In this document: positions 50,901 to 59,705 of the stretch, piece by piece | How positions within the stretch are numbered: position 1 is the first letter of the stretch | How the letters are laid out: each line of letters opens with the position of its first letter | Assembly: GCA_902779395.1 (NCBI GenBank) | Contig: CACZBK010000014.1 | Location: 41,027 to 105,026, forward strand | DNA length: 64,000 bases | Direction: 5' to 3' | From: an uncultured Lachnospiraceae bacterium | Lineage (GTDB): Bacteria > Bacillota > Clostridia > Lachnospirales > Lachnospiraceae | Translations under genes and position numbers: made by a program | Notes under the pieces: generated by a model | Told to the model about the DNA's origin: nothing | Seen by the model: only the letters and a program-made list of their open reading frames with translations | The model's database searches: none

Positions 50901-52954
50901 TCATCCCTTTCATCATCTTTGATATATCCGCACTCCGTATCGGCACACACGAGTTTGTTTCCTTTTTTAAGCATTATACCACCGCAGCGGGGACATTTTT
51001 CCGAAACAGGTTTGTTCCATACCATAAAGTCGCATTCGGGTATTCCTTCGCAGCCATAGTATCTGCGGCCTTTCTTGGTCATTCTTACTACTATATCCTT
51101 ACCGCACTTGGGACACAGAACTCCGGTCTTTTCAAAGTACGGTTTGGTATTCTTACAGTCAGGAAATCCCGGGCAGGCGAGGAAACGTCCGTGCGGACCG
51201 TATTTGATCACCATCTTTCTGCCGCAGTTCTCACACTCAACATCGCTCTCTTCATCTTTTATCTCGATGTGAGCCATTTCCTCCTCGGCTTTCTTTACCG
51301 CCTCATCCAGATCGGGGTAGAAATTGGCAATGACCGTATGCCAGTTTGTCTTGCCCTCTCCTATATTATCCAGAAGGCTTTCCATGGTAGCGGTAAAATT
51401 AACATCCACTATTGCCGGGAACTCATCCTTCATCACCTTATTGACTATCTCACCCAGCTCGGATACAAAAAGATTTTTATTCTCTTTAAGGATATAACGT
51501 CTTGCAAGTATGGTAGTGATCGTGGGCGCATAGGTAGAAGGCCTTCCTATGCCAAGCTCCTCGAGCGCACGTACAAGGCTCGCTTCCGTATAATGCGCGG
51601 GAGGCTGAGTAAAGTGCTGCTTCTTTTCTATTTCATTAAGCGTTATCGAAGCTGTCTTGTCCTTATCCGCAAATTCTTTCAGAAGGAAGCTGTTCTGCGC
51701 CTTCTCATCATCGGTATCGGTATAGACCTTCATAAAGCCGTCGAATCTGATCGCACTGGCTGCGGCAGTAAATATGATCCCGCCTGCGGTCAGTTTGATC
51801 GACATTGTATCGTAAACCGCAGCGGACATCTGGCTGGCAGCAAAACGTTTCCAGATAAGCTGATATAGCCTGTACTGTTCCCTGGGCAGCTTATTTTTTA
51901 AGCTCTCGGGTGTCTTGGTGATATCTGTAGGGCGGATGGCTTCATGCGCATCCTGGATCTTTTTATCATCCTTCTTTGCTGCCGCGCCGCCGATATGATA
52001 AGCCTCGCCGAAATTATTTACTATATATTCTTTAGAAGCTGCCAATGCCTCATCGGAGATACGCGTCGAATCCGTACGCAGATATGAAATATATCCGTCT
52101 TCATAAAGCGTCTGTGCGGTACGCATCGTCTTTGAAGTAGAGTAATTAAGTGTCTTTGATGCCTCCTGCTGTAGCGTTGACGTGGTAAAGGGCAGAGGGG
52201 CCTTGCGGGTACGCTCTCCGCGCTTGATCTCCTTTATCTCAAACTTAGCGCCTTTAAGCTTTTTCTCTATCTCTTCAGCCTCTGCACGGCTGTCTATGGT
52301 CTTCTTTCCGTTTTCATCACTGTAGAAAGAAGCGATAAAGCTCTTTTTTCCTGCGCCGGCATTAAACTGTGCCTCTATGGTCCAGTATTCTTTGGGAATA
52401 AAGGCTGCTATCTCATCCTCACGGTCACAGATTATGCGAAGGGCAACACTCTGTACGCGTCCGGCTGAAAGCCCTCTTTTTATCTTCCCCCACAGCAGAG
52501 GTGATATGCGGTAACCAACCATACGGTCCAGTATACGGCGGGCCTGCTGCGCATCCACCAGGTCCATGTCTATGTCACGCGGATGCTTTAGGGAATCTTT
52601 AACGGCATTCTTTGTTATCTCATTAAAGGAGATACGGTGTACCTTTTTCTCTCCTAATTTAAGTGCCTCATAAAGATGCCAGCTGATAGCTTCTCCTTCG
52701 CGGTCGGGGTCGGTAGCCAGATATATATTATCGGCTTTTTTCACTTCCTTACGGAGCTTTGCAAGCACCTCACCCTTTCCGCGGATAGTTATATATTTGG
52801 GCTCATAATCATGTTCTACATCCACGCCAAGCGTACTCTTGGGCAGGTCACGTACATGCCCCTGACTGGCGCAAACCTCATAGGTACTGCCCAGGAATTT
52901 TTTAATAGTCTTAACCTTTGCAGGCGACTCCACTATTACAAGATTCTTAGCCAT
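50897..52954 (-). CDS. topA: DNA topoisomerase I
   Basis: Relaxes negative supercoils by single-strand passage. The 685-residue protein starts KNLVIVESPAKVKTIKKFLG (Toprim, with DPDREGEA), has the catalytic Tyr in GYISYLRTDSTRIS near residue 300, and ends in three zinc-ribbon-like segments with CxxC pairs (CENCG/CPGFPDC, CPKCG/CEGIPEC, CPRCG/CADTEC). I use the ATG at 52954 after AAGGAAAG; an earlier frame start at 52999 is in the leader. It is cotranscribed and coupled with codY. Confidence 0.98.
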   Translation of the reverse strand: MAKNLVIVESPAKVKTIKKFLGSTYEVCASQGHVRDLPKSTLGVDVEHDYEPKYITIRGKGEVLAKLRKEVKKADNIYLATDPDREGEAISWHLYEALKLGEKKVHRISFNEITKNAVKDSLKHPRDIDMDLVDAQQARRILDRMVGYRISPLLWGKIKRGLSAGRVQSVALRIICDREDEIAAFIPKEYWTIEAQFNAGAGKKSFIASFYSDENGKKTIDSRAEAEEIEKKLKGAKFEIKEIKRGERTRKAPLPFTTSTLQQEASKTLNYSTSKTMRTAQTLYEDGYISYLRTDSTRISDEALAASKEYIVNNFGEAYHIGGAAAKKDDKKIQDAHEAIRPTDITKTPESLKNKLPREQYRLYQLIWKRFAASQMSAAVYDTMSIKLTAGGIIFTAAASAIRFDGFMKVYTDTDDEKAQNSFLLKEFADKDKTASITLNEIEKKQHFTQPPAHYTEASLVRALEELGIGRPSTYAPTITTILARRYILKENKNLFVSELGEIVNKVMKDEFPAIVDVNFTATMESLLDNIGEGKTNWHTVIANFYPDLDEAVKKAEEEMAHIEIKDEESDVECENCGRKMVIKYGPHGRFLACPGFPDCKNTKPYFEKTGVLCPKCGKDIVVRMTKKGRRYYGCEGIPECDFMVWNKPVSEKCPRCGGIMLKKGNKLVCADTECGYIKDDERDE

Positions 52955-52987
52955 ATTGCTTTCCTTGTACCCCTTTAAAAATAAGAA

Positions 52988-53013
52988 TTGCGTGTACAAC
53001 TCAGCACACGCAA
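52988..53013 (-). other. 5'-end stem-loop in the topA leader
   Basis: TTGCGTGT (52988-52995) and ACACGCAA (53006-53013), perfect 8 bp, 10-nt loop, beginning at about the expected start of transcription. It may stabilise the 5' end of topA mRNA or be an operator. Confidence 0.45.
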
Positions 53014-53016
53014 GAT

Positions 53017-53045
53017 AATATACTATAAATGGTTTTTAAATGCAA
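53017..53045 (-). promoter_or_regulatory. Sigma-A-type promoter for topA-codY
   Basis: TTGCAT (53040-53045), 17-nt spacer, TATATT (53017-53022) on the minus strand, between the fusion gene's stop and topA. Read-through past codY could also feed the fla/che operon. Confidence 0.65.
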
Positions 53046-53054
53046 GAAAAAAAC

Positions 53055-55547
53055 TCACCACAGTTGTTTCCAGTTATCGGCTTCAAATATGTTATCATGC
53101 ACCTCGTAATACGGCCTTTCGCTGATATCCCACGCATAGTCCACGCCATTTTCATCCAAAAAACGATAGGGAAATTCAAAAGACACACCAACCGGTTCTT
53201 CCTTTGCTCTGCAGTCTACAGGATTACCCGTATAAGGATTGGCAGGATCTTCAACTATTCCTTCCATAGCTATAGCAGGAACATCTGCGTTGGTCATAAA
53301 CTCATCGGATACTGTAAATCCTTCCGAATTAAAATCCTTGACCATAAGGAGAGGGTTTACATATGTAACATCTATATATCCGTCATTTAATGTGATCATC
53401 CCCATATCCTTACCATGATCGGAAACTATGATTATCCTCGTATTATCATATACCCCCAATTCTCTAAGTCTGTCCATCAATCGCCCCAGCTGTATCATGG
53501 TTGACATATTTACGTGGTAATGCTCGCGTATCTGTTCGGAGCTGATACACCCGCTTTCCTTATAGCCACTGTTATCAACCTGTACAGCAGGGACATAGTC
53601 CGGCAATTGCAAAATACATGGAGCATGTGTAGCCATACTTTTGAACATAATAAAGTTTCCATTTGCATTATTATCTGTTTCTGTCAATTCAGGGAGCTTG
53701 CGAAGAGTTGAGTAACTGTTCCAGAACTCCTCATCTAACATTGACGGCTTAGTTATACTCATATACTCCCCGTCCTGATATATACTGCGTGCCAGGAAAG
53801 CAGGAGCAGACCTGAATATACTGTAAAAAACGAAATTTCTGTATACATCCACGTCTATAAATTCATCTGTCTTTGAATACTTTCCGACGGTTTCCATAAC
53901 TTCCGTGCCGGGTAACGGATCATACAGCTGTGCAAAAGGTGTTTCATGATCATCATTTCCAAGCGGATCGTCTGCAACTGTGATGCCGTATCCTTTATTA
54001 TAGAACAGTAGTGGCATTAGCGATAATGCCTCATCCCCTTTCTTCAGATAAGAAACATCCCGTCTTTCACACATGGCGCTCTGTGTATATTCGTATCCGC
54101 CATATATCGGGGCAGCCCCCAAACAGGTACAGCCACCGGTTGATAGCGTGTTAGGATAATATGTAAATCCGTCAAACGCTGCTTTAAGCTCCGGCTTTTC
54201 CTCAAGTATATAAGGTATGAAACTGTTTATCGCCCGGTCGATCATGATAACCATAACATTCTTTCCTTCAGATGACATCTTGATAACAGCCTGATCATCT
54301 TCCTGATGAGCCACCTGCGGTTCAGCTTTTATCTTTTGTATTTTCCCTGACACATCAAACAGCCTGATCATGATCATAACCAGCATCGCGATCACTATTA
54401 TATTTATAATCTTAGGCAGAATACCTTTTTTTTCTTTCATCATATAAAAGATGATCAAAAAAACACTGAAGCACAGAATGATCGCGATAGTCCAATCATA
54501 TTCAGAATAATATACCCCGTTATCATAGATCAGTTTATTGGAAACAAACCCCTGGTTTCTGTTAAATAAAAGAAAATCACCTATGGAGATCACCAAAATC
54601 GAAGTCATTATAAAGTGAAACAGCTTTTTCCCTTTTGACTCGAGAAATGCATATATAACATTCCCCCACAGCATAAACACTCCTGCGTAGGTAATCGCTG
54701 TCATAAATAAATACCGCCAGGGGGATTCCAACAGCCCGGGCTTATAAAAATCCCTTACAGATGCAGAAATCAGCATTAAAGGTATAAAAAGTCCGTTAAA
54801 TAAAAACAGACCTGTATTCAACAACAATGCACTTCTGTTTTTAACGGTATTATTATGCGTATCTGTATTATCTTTTTTAATTATGACTGTTGTAAGACTT
54901 TTAATCAGCGAAAAGGAATTATTAAAAGTCCAATATAAAACAAGTCCGGAAGGACTCCGGTAGAGCAGCACCAGAAAGATAGAGGCAAGGATAACAGGCT
55001 GTATAAGACTCTTAGCTCCCTTTCCTTTATTGTAGACCAAAGCAGAGCAAAGATTAATTGCAGTCATAAGGATCGGAAGTAAATTGACAGTCAGTCCCCC
55101 GAGCTGTATCAGCGCATCCGGACGCGCAAAGCTTTCGATCCATAAGAAAGACACATCTTCCAAAACAGGCAGATTTGCCAGAAAAGAATATGCCGCCATA
55201 AAAAAAGGGATCTGAAGAAATAATGGAATAGTCCCCTTTAAAGCCATAACCGGATGATAAGATGAGATCCGATAGTATCTCATCAGCATCATCTGACGTT
55301 CATCCCCCCTGAAATTCTCCCGTATATGATCCACCCATTTTTTCATATTCTTTTGTTTATCATCTTCTTGCTCCTTAAGAAACTGGGCTTTGGAATAAAG
55401 CGGAAGCGTAAACAAAAAAACACAAAAACTTAAGCATAGTATTGAGGCAGGGATACTAAAATGAAAAAGCCGTGTAGCAAGATAAAACACGACTTCCATG
55501 GCATATTTAATTGGCAGAATGATCAAACGATAAAGAATCTCAGACAT
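53055..55547 (-). CDS. YidC/Oxa1-like membrane domain fused to extracellular sulfatase/phosphoethanolamine-transferase-type domain
   Basis: An 830-residue fusion. Residues 1-225 follow the YidC/Oxa1 plan: first membrane helix ending TLPLYSKAQ, a charged hairpin loop (KQKNMKKWVDHIRENFRGDE), and the MALKGTIPLFLQIPFFMAAY helix, about five membrane segments. The groove arginine normally four residues before the LP of the first helix is Phe. About five more membrane segments follow (240-400). Residues 430-810 are an alkaline-phosphatase/sulfatase fold: metal Asp in VIMIDRAIN, probable nucleophile Thr near 473 in STGGCTCLGAAPI, and VSDHGKDMG near 707. The ATG at 55547 follows AAGGA at 7 nt, just after the pilus-operon terminator. 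Likely transfers a phosphoalkyl group to an envelope polymer; that is inference. Confidence 0.8.
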   Translation of the reverse strand: MSEILYRLIILPIKYAMEVVFYLATRLFHFSIPASILCLSFCVFLFTLPLYSKAQFLKEQEDDKQKNMKKWVDHIRENFRGDERQMMLMRYYRISSYHPVMALKGTIPLFLQIPFFMAAYSFLANLPVLEDVSFLWIESFARPDALIQLGGLTVNLLPILMTAINLCSALVYNKGKGAKSLIQPVILASIFLVLLYRSPSGLVLYWTFNNSFSLIKSLTTVIIKKDNTDTHNNTVKNRSALLLNTGLFLFNGLFIPLMLISASVRDFYKPGLLESPWRYLFMTAITYAGVFMLWGNVIYAFLESKGKKLFHFIMTSILVISIGDFLLFNRNQGFVSNKLIYDNGVYYSEYDWTIAIILCFSVFLIIFYMMKEKKGILPKIINIIVIAMLVMIMIRLFDVSGKIQKIKAEPQVAHQEDDQAVIKMSSEGKNVMVIMIDRAINSFIPYILEEKPELKAAFDGFTYYPNTLSTGGCTCLGAAPIYGGYEYTQSAMCERRDVSYLKKGDEALSLMPLLFYNKGYGITVADDPLGNDDHETPFAQLYDPLPGTEVMETVGKYSKTDEFIDVDVYRNFVFYSIFRSAPAFLARSIYQDGEYMSITKPSMLDEEFWNSYSTLRKLPELTETDNNANGNFIMFKSMATHAPCILQLPDYVPAVQVDNSGYKESGCISSEQIREHYHVNMSTMIQLGRLMDRLRELGVYDNTRIIIVSDHGKDMGMITLNDGYIDVTYVNPLLMVKDFNSEGFTVSDEFMTNADVPAIAMEGIVEDPANPYTGNPVDCRAKEEPVGVSFEFPYRFLDENGVDYAWDISERPYYEVHDNIFEADNWKQLW

Positions 55548-55558
55548 ATATATATCCT

Positions 55559-55589
55559 TAAAAATCCCCCCGCCGGAAGCGGGGGGATT
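55559..55589 (-). terminator. Intrinsic terminator of the type IV pilus operon
   Basis: Perfect 11-bp stem AATCCCCCCGC (55579-55589) and GCGGGGGGATT (55563-55573), 5-nt loop, then UUU on the minus strand. It lies 17 nt after the PilW-like stop and 12 nt before the start codon of the fusion gene; its tail nearly touches the Shine-Dalgarno of that gene. Confidence 0.85.
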
Positions 55590-55606
55590 CATTTTATTTA
55601 TACCTT

Positions 55607-57478
55607 TTAGTCATAATACTCATAAGGCTTGGGATCGCCGCTGGTTACAGGCAGCTGCTTATCATTTGCATTTATAGGTCCCGAAATCTTACCCATCAGC
55701 ATACTATGCTGAGTAGAAGTACCGTTATCATTTCCTGAAGGGAAATAATATCCATAGCAGTCATAAATGTACTTATAAGGATCAGCGCCGTCATGTAAAG
55801 CTGAGAACTTACACCATACATGAAGTCTAATATAGCCACCATTTTGTACAATATAATCCCAATAATAATTTGCTGCCGTGGAATGAGTAGTTGTTTCGAT
55901 TCCAAAACCGTTAGCCTTATTATCCGTATGAATCCTGGTCAGATTAAAGTCCGCTCCTACATTACCATTCCCTGTAATATCAGGGAATTTAACACAACGC
56001 TGATTACCATTCGTCCCCGGCTTTGCATATCCATCTCCTCCACCACTGAACGGAGACGATGACACCAGATAAGTATAGTAATCATTTCTATACTGCGATC
56101 CATCCAGCTTAGTAGCCCATATGTCTTGTGACTTAGTTACACCAGGAATTTCTTTCATAGGACAAAACTGAAAATTAATAGTCTGCATTTTCAACGGAGT
56201 TCCTATTTCAACTCTGTTGAACACCTCATTATCCCATACAACAGCACTGTTCCATCCGGGAACACCATCACCCATCTTAAGATCATCATCATTGGGGCCC
56301 TCATCTGCATGCAGTTTAAGCTTAAAGGTGTCACTACCGCTATCACTTCCTGCCGCAAAAACAGCGAGATCGATGTTCTCATAGGTGCTGTTTCCTATTC
56401 TCTTATTAGATCCCTGCATGTTGAGCGATATCTGAGCATCCATTACTATTCTTCCATCTGCACACTTATCACAAGTACAGATTCCATCTACGGGAATAGC
56501 ACTAAGCATCGTACCGGTGGTACCAGCTGAAGATCCTCCCCACGAATAAATCGGAACTCTTGCTCCATCATTTACGGGTTGAGTAAGGATCTTAATAGTA
56601 TAGGTCCCGCCAGCAGGGGATTTAGCATATATTATCCCTTCTTTTTCCCATTCCCACTGATTATTCAATATATCCTTGCAGCCAAATTTTGATCCATCAG
56701 GTTCAAGATAATAGATGGTCTCCGTAGCGCTGTCTGCAAAAGAAAAATCAGTATAATCAGCCGGTACAAAACTTCTCAGGTCATATTCATGCAATCTCAG
56801 GACTACCAGATCACAATCCGCAGATGACCCGCTTCCGCCATCCGGCATGGGATCACCACCGGTACCTACTTTATTTCTGAGATAAATCTCACTGGTAGTA
56901 GAATATGAATACTGCTTATTGATCATATTGACTGACAATGTTACTACATCTGCAGTTTTGTAATTGAACATATCATCGCCTGCATCAGCTTCAACATTAG
57001 AATTTCTTGTTACATAAATAGCATTCACACCTTCAGCTAACAGAACAGGGGGTTCACTGTTTCTTTGAAGCATCAGATCAGAATAATTACCCTTTTTTCC
57101 AAGATCCATAGTAGCAGAAGAATCAAAATCAATTCTTCTTCCTATCTTATATGTCACAACTTCATCTGCACCGGTATATGCCCCGGTAGTTTCACTGACC
57201 TTTCTCTCCTTGGTCTTAATAGTGATGACATCTGACTGTATCCCACCTGCTCCGGATAATGCAACCGAAATACCATCTTTTTCATTTGTATTCATCATAA
57301 GGTCAGTCACAGTCTGCACAACCTGCTGCGCATTTTCCTGAAGGCTCACCTCAAAATATCCATCCTTATATATACGCTGGCTGTTGATCATCAAAGCGCC
57401 AACTTCTGCCATAGCCAACAGCAAAACACCTACTGCCAGCAAAAGCTCTACCAACGAATACCCTTTATTTCCTTTCAT
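55607..57478 (-). CDS. Large PilW-like minor pilin
   Basis: A 623-residue prepilin-type protein. It has a short basic leader (MKGNKG), cleavage expected after Gly6, then YSLVELLLAVGVLLLAMAEV with Glu at +5, the class III/type IV prepilin signature. Residues 20-210 resemble PilW/GspJ (a QENAQQVVQTVTDLMMNTN helix, VVTYKIGRRIDF). The remaining 400 residues are beta-rich, with a CTCDKC pair and Gly/Asp/Asn-rich segments, and no known domain. ATG at 57478 follows AAAGGAG. Last gene of the pilus operon. It is far larger than usual PilW (about 250-350) and may be a tip adhesin, by inference. Confidence 0.8.
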   Translation of the reverse strand: MKGNKGYSLVELLLAVGVLLLAMAEVGALMINSQRIYKDGYFEVSLQENAQQVVQTVTDLMMNTNEKDGISVALSGAGGIQSDVITIKTKERKVSETTGAYTGADEVVTYKIGRRIDFDSSATMDLGKKGNYSDLMLQRNSEPPVLLAEGVNAIYVTRNSNVEADAGDDMFNYKTADVVTLSVNMINKQYSYSTTSEIYLRNKVGTGGDPMPDGGSGSSADCDLVVLRLHEYDLRSFVPADYTDFSFADSATETIYYLEPDGSKFGCKDILNNQWEWEKEGIIYAKSPAGGTYTIKILTQPVNDGARVPIYSWGGSSAGTTGTMLSAIPVDGICTCDKCADGRIVMDAQISLNMQGSNKRIGNSTYENIDLAVFAAGSDSGSDTFKLKLHADEGPNDDDLKMGDGVPGWNSAVVWDNEVFNRVEIGTPLKMQTINFQFCPMKEIPGVTKSQDIWATKLDGSQYRNDYYTYLVSSSPFSGGGDGYAKPGTNGNQRCVKFPDITGNGNVGADFNLTRIHTDNKANGFGIETTTHSTAANYYWDYIVQNGGYIRLHVWCKFSALHDGADPYKYIYDCYGYYFPSGNDNGTSTQHSMLMGKISGPINANDKQLPVTSGDPKPYEYYD

Positions 57479-57522
57479 CTTTTTTCTCCTTTCCTGCTAT
57501 AAACAATGGCACAAATGCTGTC

Positions 57523-58071
57523 TTAGCTGTCTCCGCCCTCTCCACCTTCACCTTCGGGAGGAGCAATGAATTCCCCGCACTCTATAGCTCCGGTTTCTTT
57601 ATATACAACTACCTTATACATCTTCGTCCCGCTGGATAAAACAAAATAGTTTCCTGTCGTACGCACATCTCCGGCCATTTTTAACCTGCCGTTAGTATTA
57701 AAAACAATCGTAGCTCCGTTAGATGTATCGCTAACCGCAGGAGCAGTATCAAGCCCCGAATTCACCACTACTCCGGAACCGCTTATCATCACTGTCTCCT
57801 CCGCAGCAGACCCCTCTCCTATGATTGCATAACAAACTCCACCATCCACATCAAGTTTTATCACTCCTGCAGCCTGACCTTTACTCATTGCATTAGTTTT
57901 TGCCTGACGCAAAACGTTTTCCAATCTCTTCGCTGATTTAGTTACACTGTTATTAGTGATCAAGCTGTATGAAAAAAGCATAAACACGACTATAAGCGCC
58001 GACAAGGCTAAAACAATTATCAGCTCAACCAACGTAAAACCTTTATTTCCTATTAATTTTCTTTTTCTCAT
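57523..58071 (-). CDS. FimT/GspH-like minor pilin
   Basis: A 182-residue prepilin: leader MRKRKLIGNKG, cleavage after Gly11, then FTLVELIIVLALSALIVVFM with Glu at +5, followed by a helix (SAKRLENVLRQAKTNAMSKG) typical of FimT/GspH, and a beta domain. The C-terminal end is Gly/Glu-rich (PPEGEGGEGGDS). ATG at 58071 follows GGAGGAG; 12 nt after the PilX-like gene and 44 nt before the PilW-like gene. In pilus systems such minor pilins prime assembly or bind DNA. Confidence 0.85.
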   Translation of the reverse strand: MRKRKLIGNKGFTLVELIIVLALSALIVVFMLFSYSLITNNSVTKSAKRLENVLRQAKTNAMSKGQAAGVIKLDVDGGVCYAIIGEGSAAEETVMISGSGVVVNSGLDTAPAVSDTSNGATIVFNTNGRLKMAGDVRTTGNYFVLSSGTKMYKVVVYKETGAIECGEFIAPPEGEGGEGGDS

Positions 58072-58083
58072 AAAGGCTCCTCC

Positions 58084-59670
58084 TTAATCCTTGGTCCAGT
58101 TAAATACTGAGATAACCGGCTGGATTGAAGCATCAGCATCACCACCGGCAGCGCCTTTAAACTCGCGAAGAGTTTTATTCATATCCTTATCAAAAAAATT
58201 ATCAAACGCACAATAATTGTTCTGTTTATTTGCTTTATCATAGTAATATGGTTTACTGTCAGCATCATTGGTATATTTAACAAGTGTGGTACCACCCAGT
58301 TTAAACTCTTTGGGATTAGATGTAGCCTGAAGCTGAGTCACATTTGAGCCATTACCTATAAGGTTATATCCGCCCTCACCATTATGATTTACAAAAAGTT
58401 TTCTGGCCGCTTCAAAATGATCATCATCCATGGTTCCCCAAGCGAAACCTTTCGCCTGAATACCGATAGTAACACAACCTTTGCCCGATGCGTCAAGATA
58501 AAGGCAATTATTAAACACACCCTGCATTTTAGATATCGCACCATAGCCTATAAACATAGTATTGTTATACGTTTCTCCACCGGAGATTGTAGAATCACCA
58601 TTTAAGTCAAAAGGTGTATATCTGGCACTGGCTTCTATATCCTTTCCCTTAACACTGACTGTCCCCGTGACCGTAGGATGTGAGTAATGATGCCATACAA
58701 ATTTCTCCTTGTACTCATATTGTGTATATGCTTTATCATCACCATTATAATACATATGCATCTGTTTAGCAAAAAGTTTATTACATAAGCCGTCGGCATA
58801 CTTGTCGTAATTCTCCCACTTAACGCCACCACTTCCTTTATAGGATCCGGTGCCTACTTCCCTGTATGTTCCGGTGACACCGTCACGGCAGTATACATCA
58901 CCACCCATTATCACTTCCCCGGTTCCGTTGATATTCAACGCACCTCTGATATAAGTAGTACCATGTAAGTAAAGTACCGCCCCGTCTGCAACAGTTATAT
59001 CGCCTTCAAAGAAATTGAAATTTCCCATAAAGGTAACCACAGATTTGGATCCAAGTCTTAAAGCATCACTACCCAAAGAATCGTTTTTTCTTACATATAT
59101 ATCACCGCCAAAATACTGGCTGCTCATTTCTATAGATAAGGGACTATCCATCAATATACTGAAATCATTAACTTTCGCAGGTGCATCAGTAGTTGCCGGG
59201 AAACCAAGTGCAATATCCGTTACTATATTACTCTCATATCCGGCTTCATTAGTTGTTGTAAGCTTAACACCCTTTAAATATATATAATTTGCTGTTTCAA
59301 CATATGACGGAATAGTATTGTCGTAAATACAGCTTACCTCGACATCTGCTATACCCGGAACTTTACCAGTATTTATCAAATGCTCCAGAGCATCATCATC
59401 GAACTGATTGGAAGACCCTTTCTGGAGAAGAGTCTTCATAGTTGTTCTGGGCGTAGTAGATGAATAACTAATCTGCTTGATCTGCGCCAACATATCACTC
59501 AAAGCATATTCATCAGTATAAAAATTATCCGAAGCTCTCTGACGCATCCCTTTCATCTTAAAATTCACGGTAGACATATACAACAATGAACTTGCCAGGA
59601 TTGCTATAAACAATATACCTATCAATACTGCAACAAGAGCCGCTCCTCTATTGTTCTTTATTATCTTCAT
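58084..59670 (-). CDS. PilX-like membrane-anchored pilus protein with bactofilin-like segment
   Basis: A 528-residue protein starting MKIIKNNRGAALVAVLIGIL, the PilX-type start with Arg-Gly before a hydrophobic helix but without the Glu at +5. A helix (GMRQRASDNFYTDEYALSDM) follows. Residues about 190-270 are a run of short beta turns (NFNFFEGDITVADGAVLYLH, GTTYIRGALNINGTGEVIMG) like a bactofilin or beta-helix. The rest is beta-rich, Asn/Gly/Tyr-rich and unrecognised. ATG at 59670 follows AGGAGG. It is unusually large for PilX (about 150-200) and may expose an adhesive or structural region at the pilus tip. Confidence 0.75.
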   Translation of the reverse strand: MKIIKNNRGAALVAVLIGILFIAILASSLLYMSTVNFKMKGMRQRASDNFYTDEYALSDMLAQIKQISYSSTTPRTTMKTLLQKGSSNQFDDDALEHLINTGKVPGIADVEVSCIYDNTIPSYVETANYIYLKGVKLTTTNEAGYESNIVTDIALGFPATTDAPAKVNDFSILMDSPLSIEMSSQYFGGDIYVRKNDSLGSDALRLGSKSVVTFMGNFNFFEGDITVADGAVLYLHGTTYIRGALNINGTGEVIMGGDVYCRDGVTGTYREVGTGSYKGSGGVKWENYDKYADGLCNKLFAKQMHMYYNGDDKAYTQYEYKEKFVWHHYSHPTVTGTVSVKGKDIEASARYTPFDLNGDSTISGGETYNNTMFIGYGAISKMQGVFNNCLYLDASGKGCVTIGIQAKGFAWGTMDDDHFEAARKLFVNHNGEGGYNLIGNGSNVTQLQATSNPKEFKLGGTTLVKYTNDADSKPYYYDKANKQNNYCAFDNFFDKDMNKTLREFKGAAGGDADASIQPVISVFNWTKD

Positions 59671-59705
59671 AGATCATATCCTCCTATGCTTATATCCATC
59701 AACAC

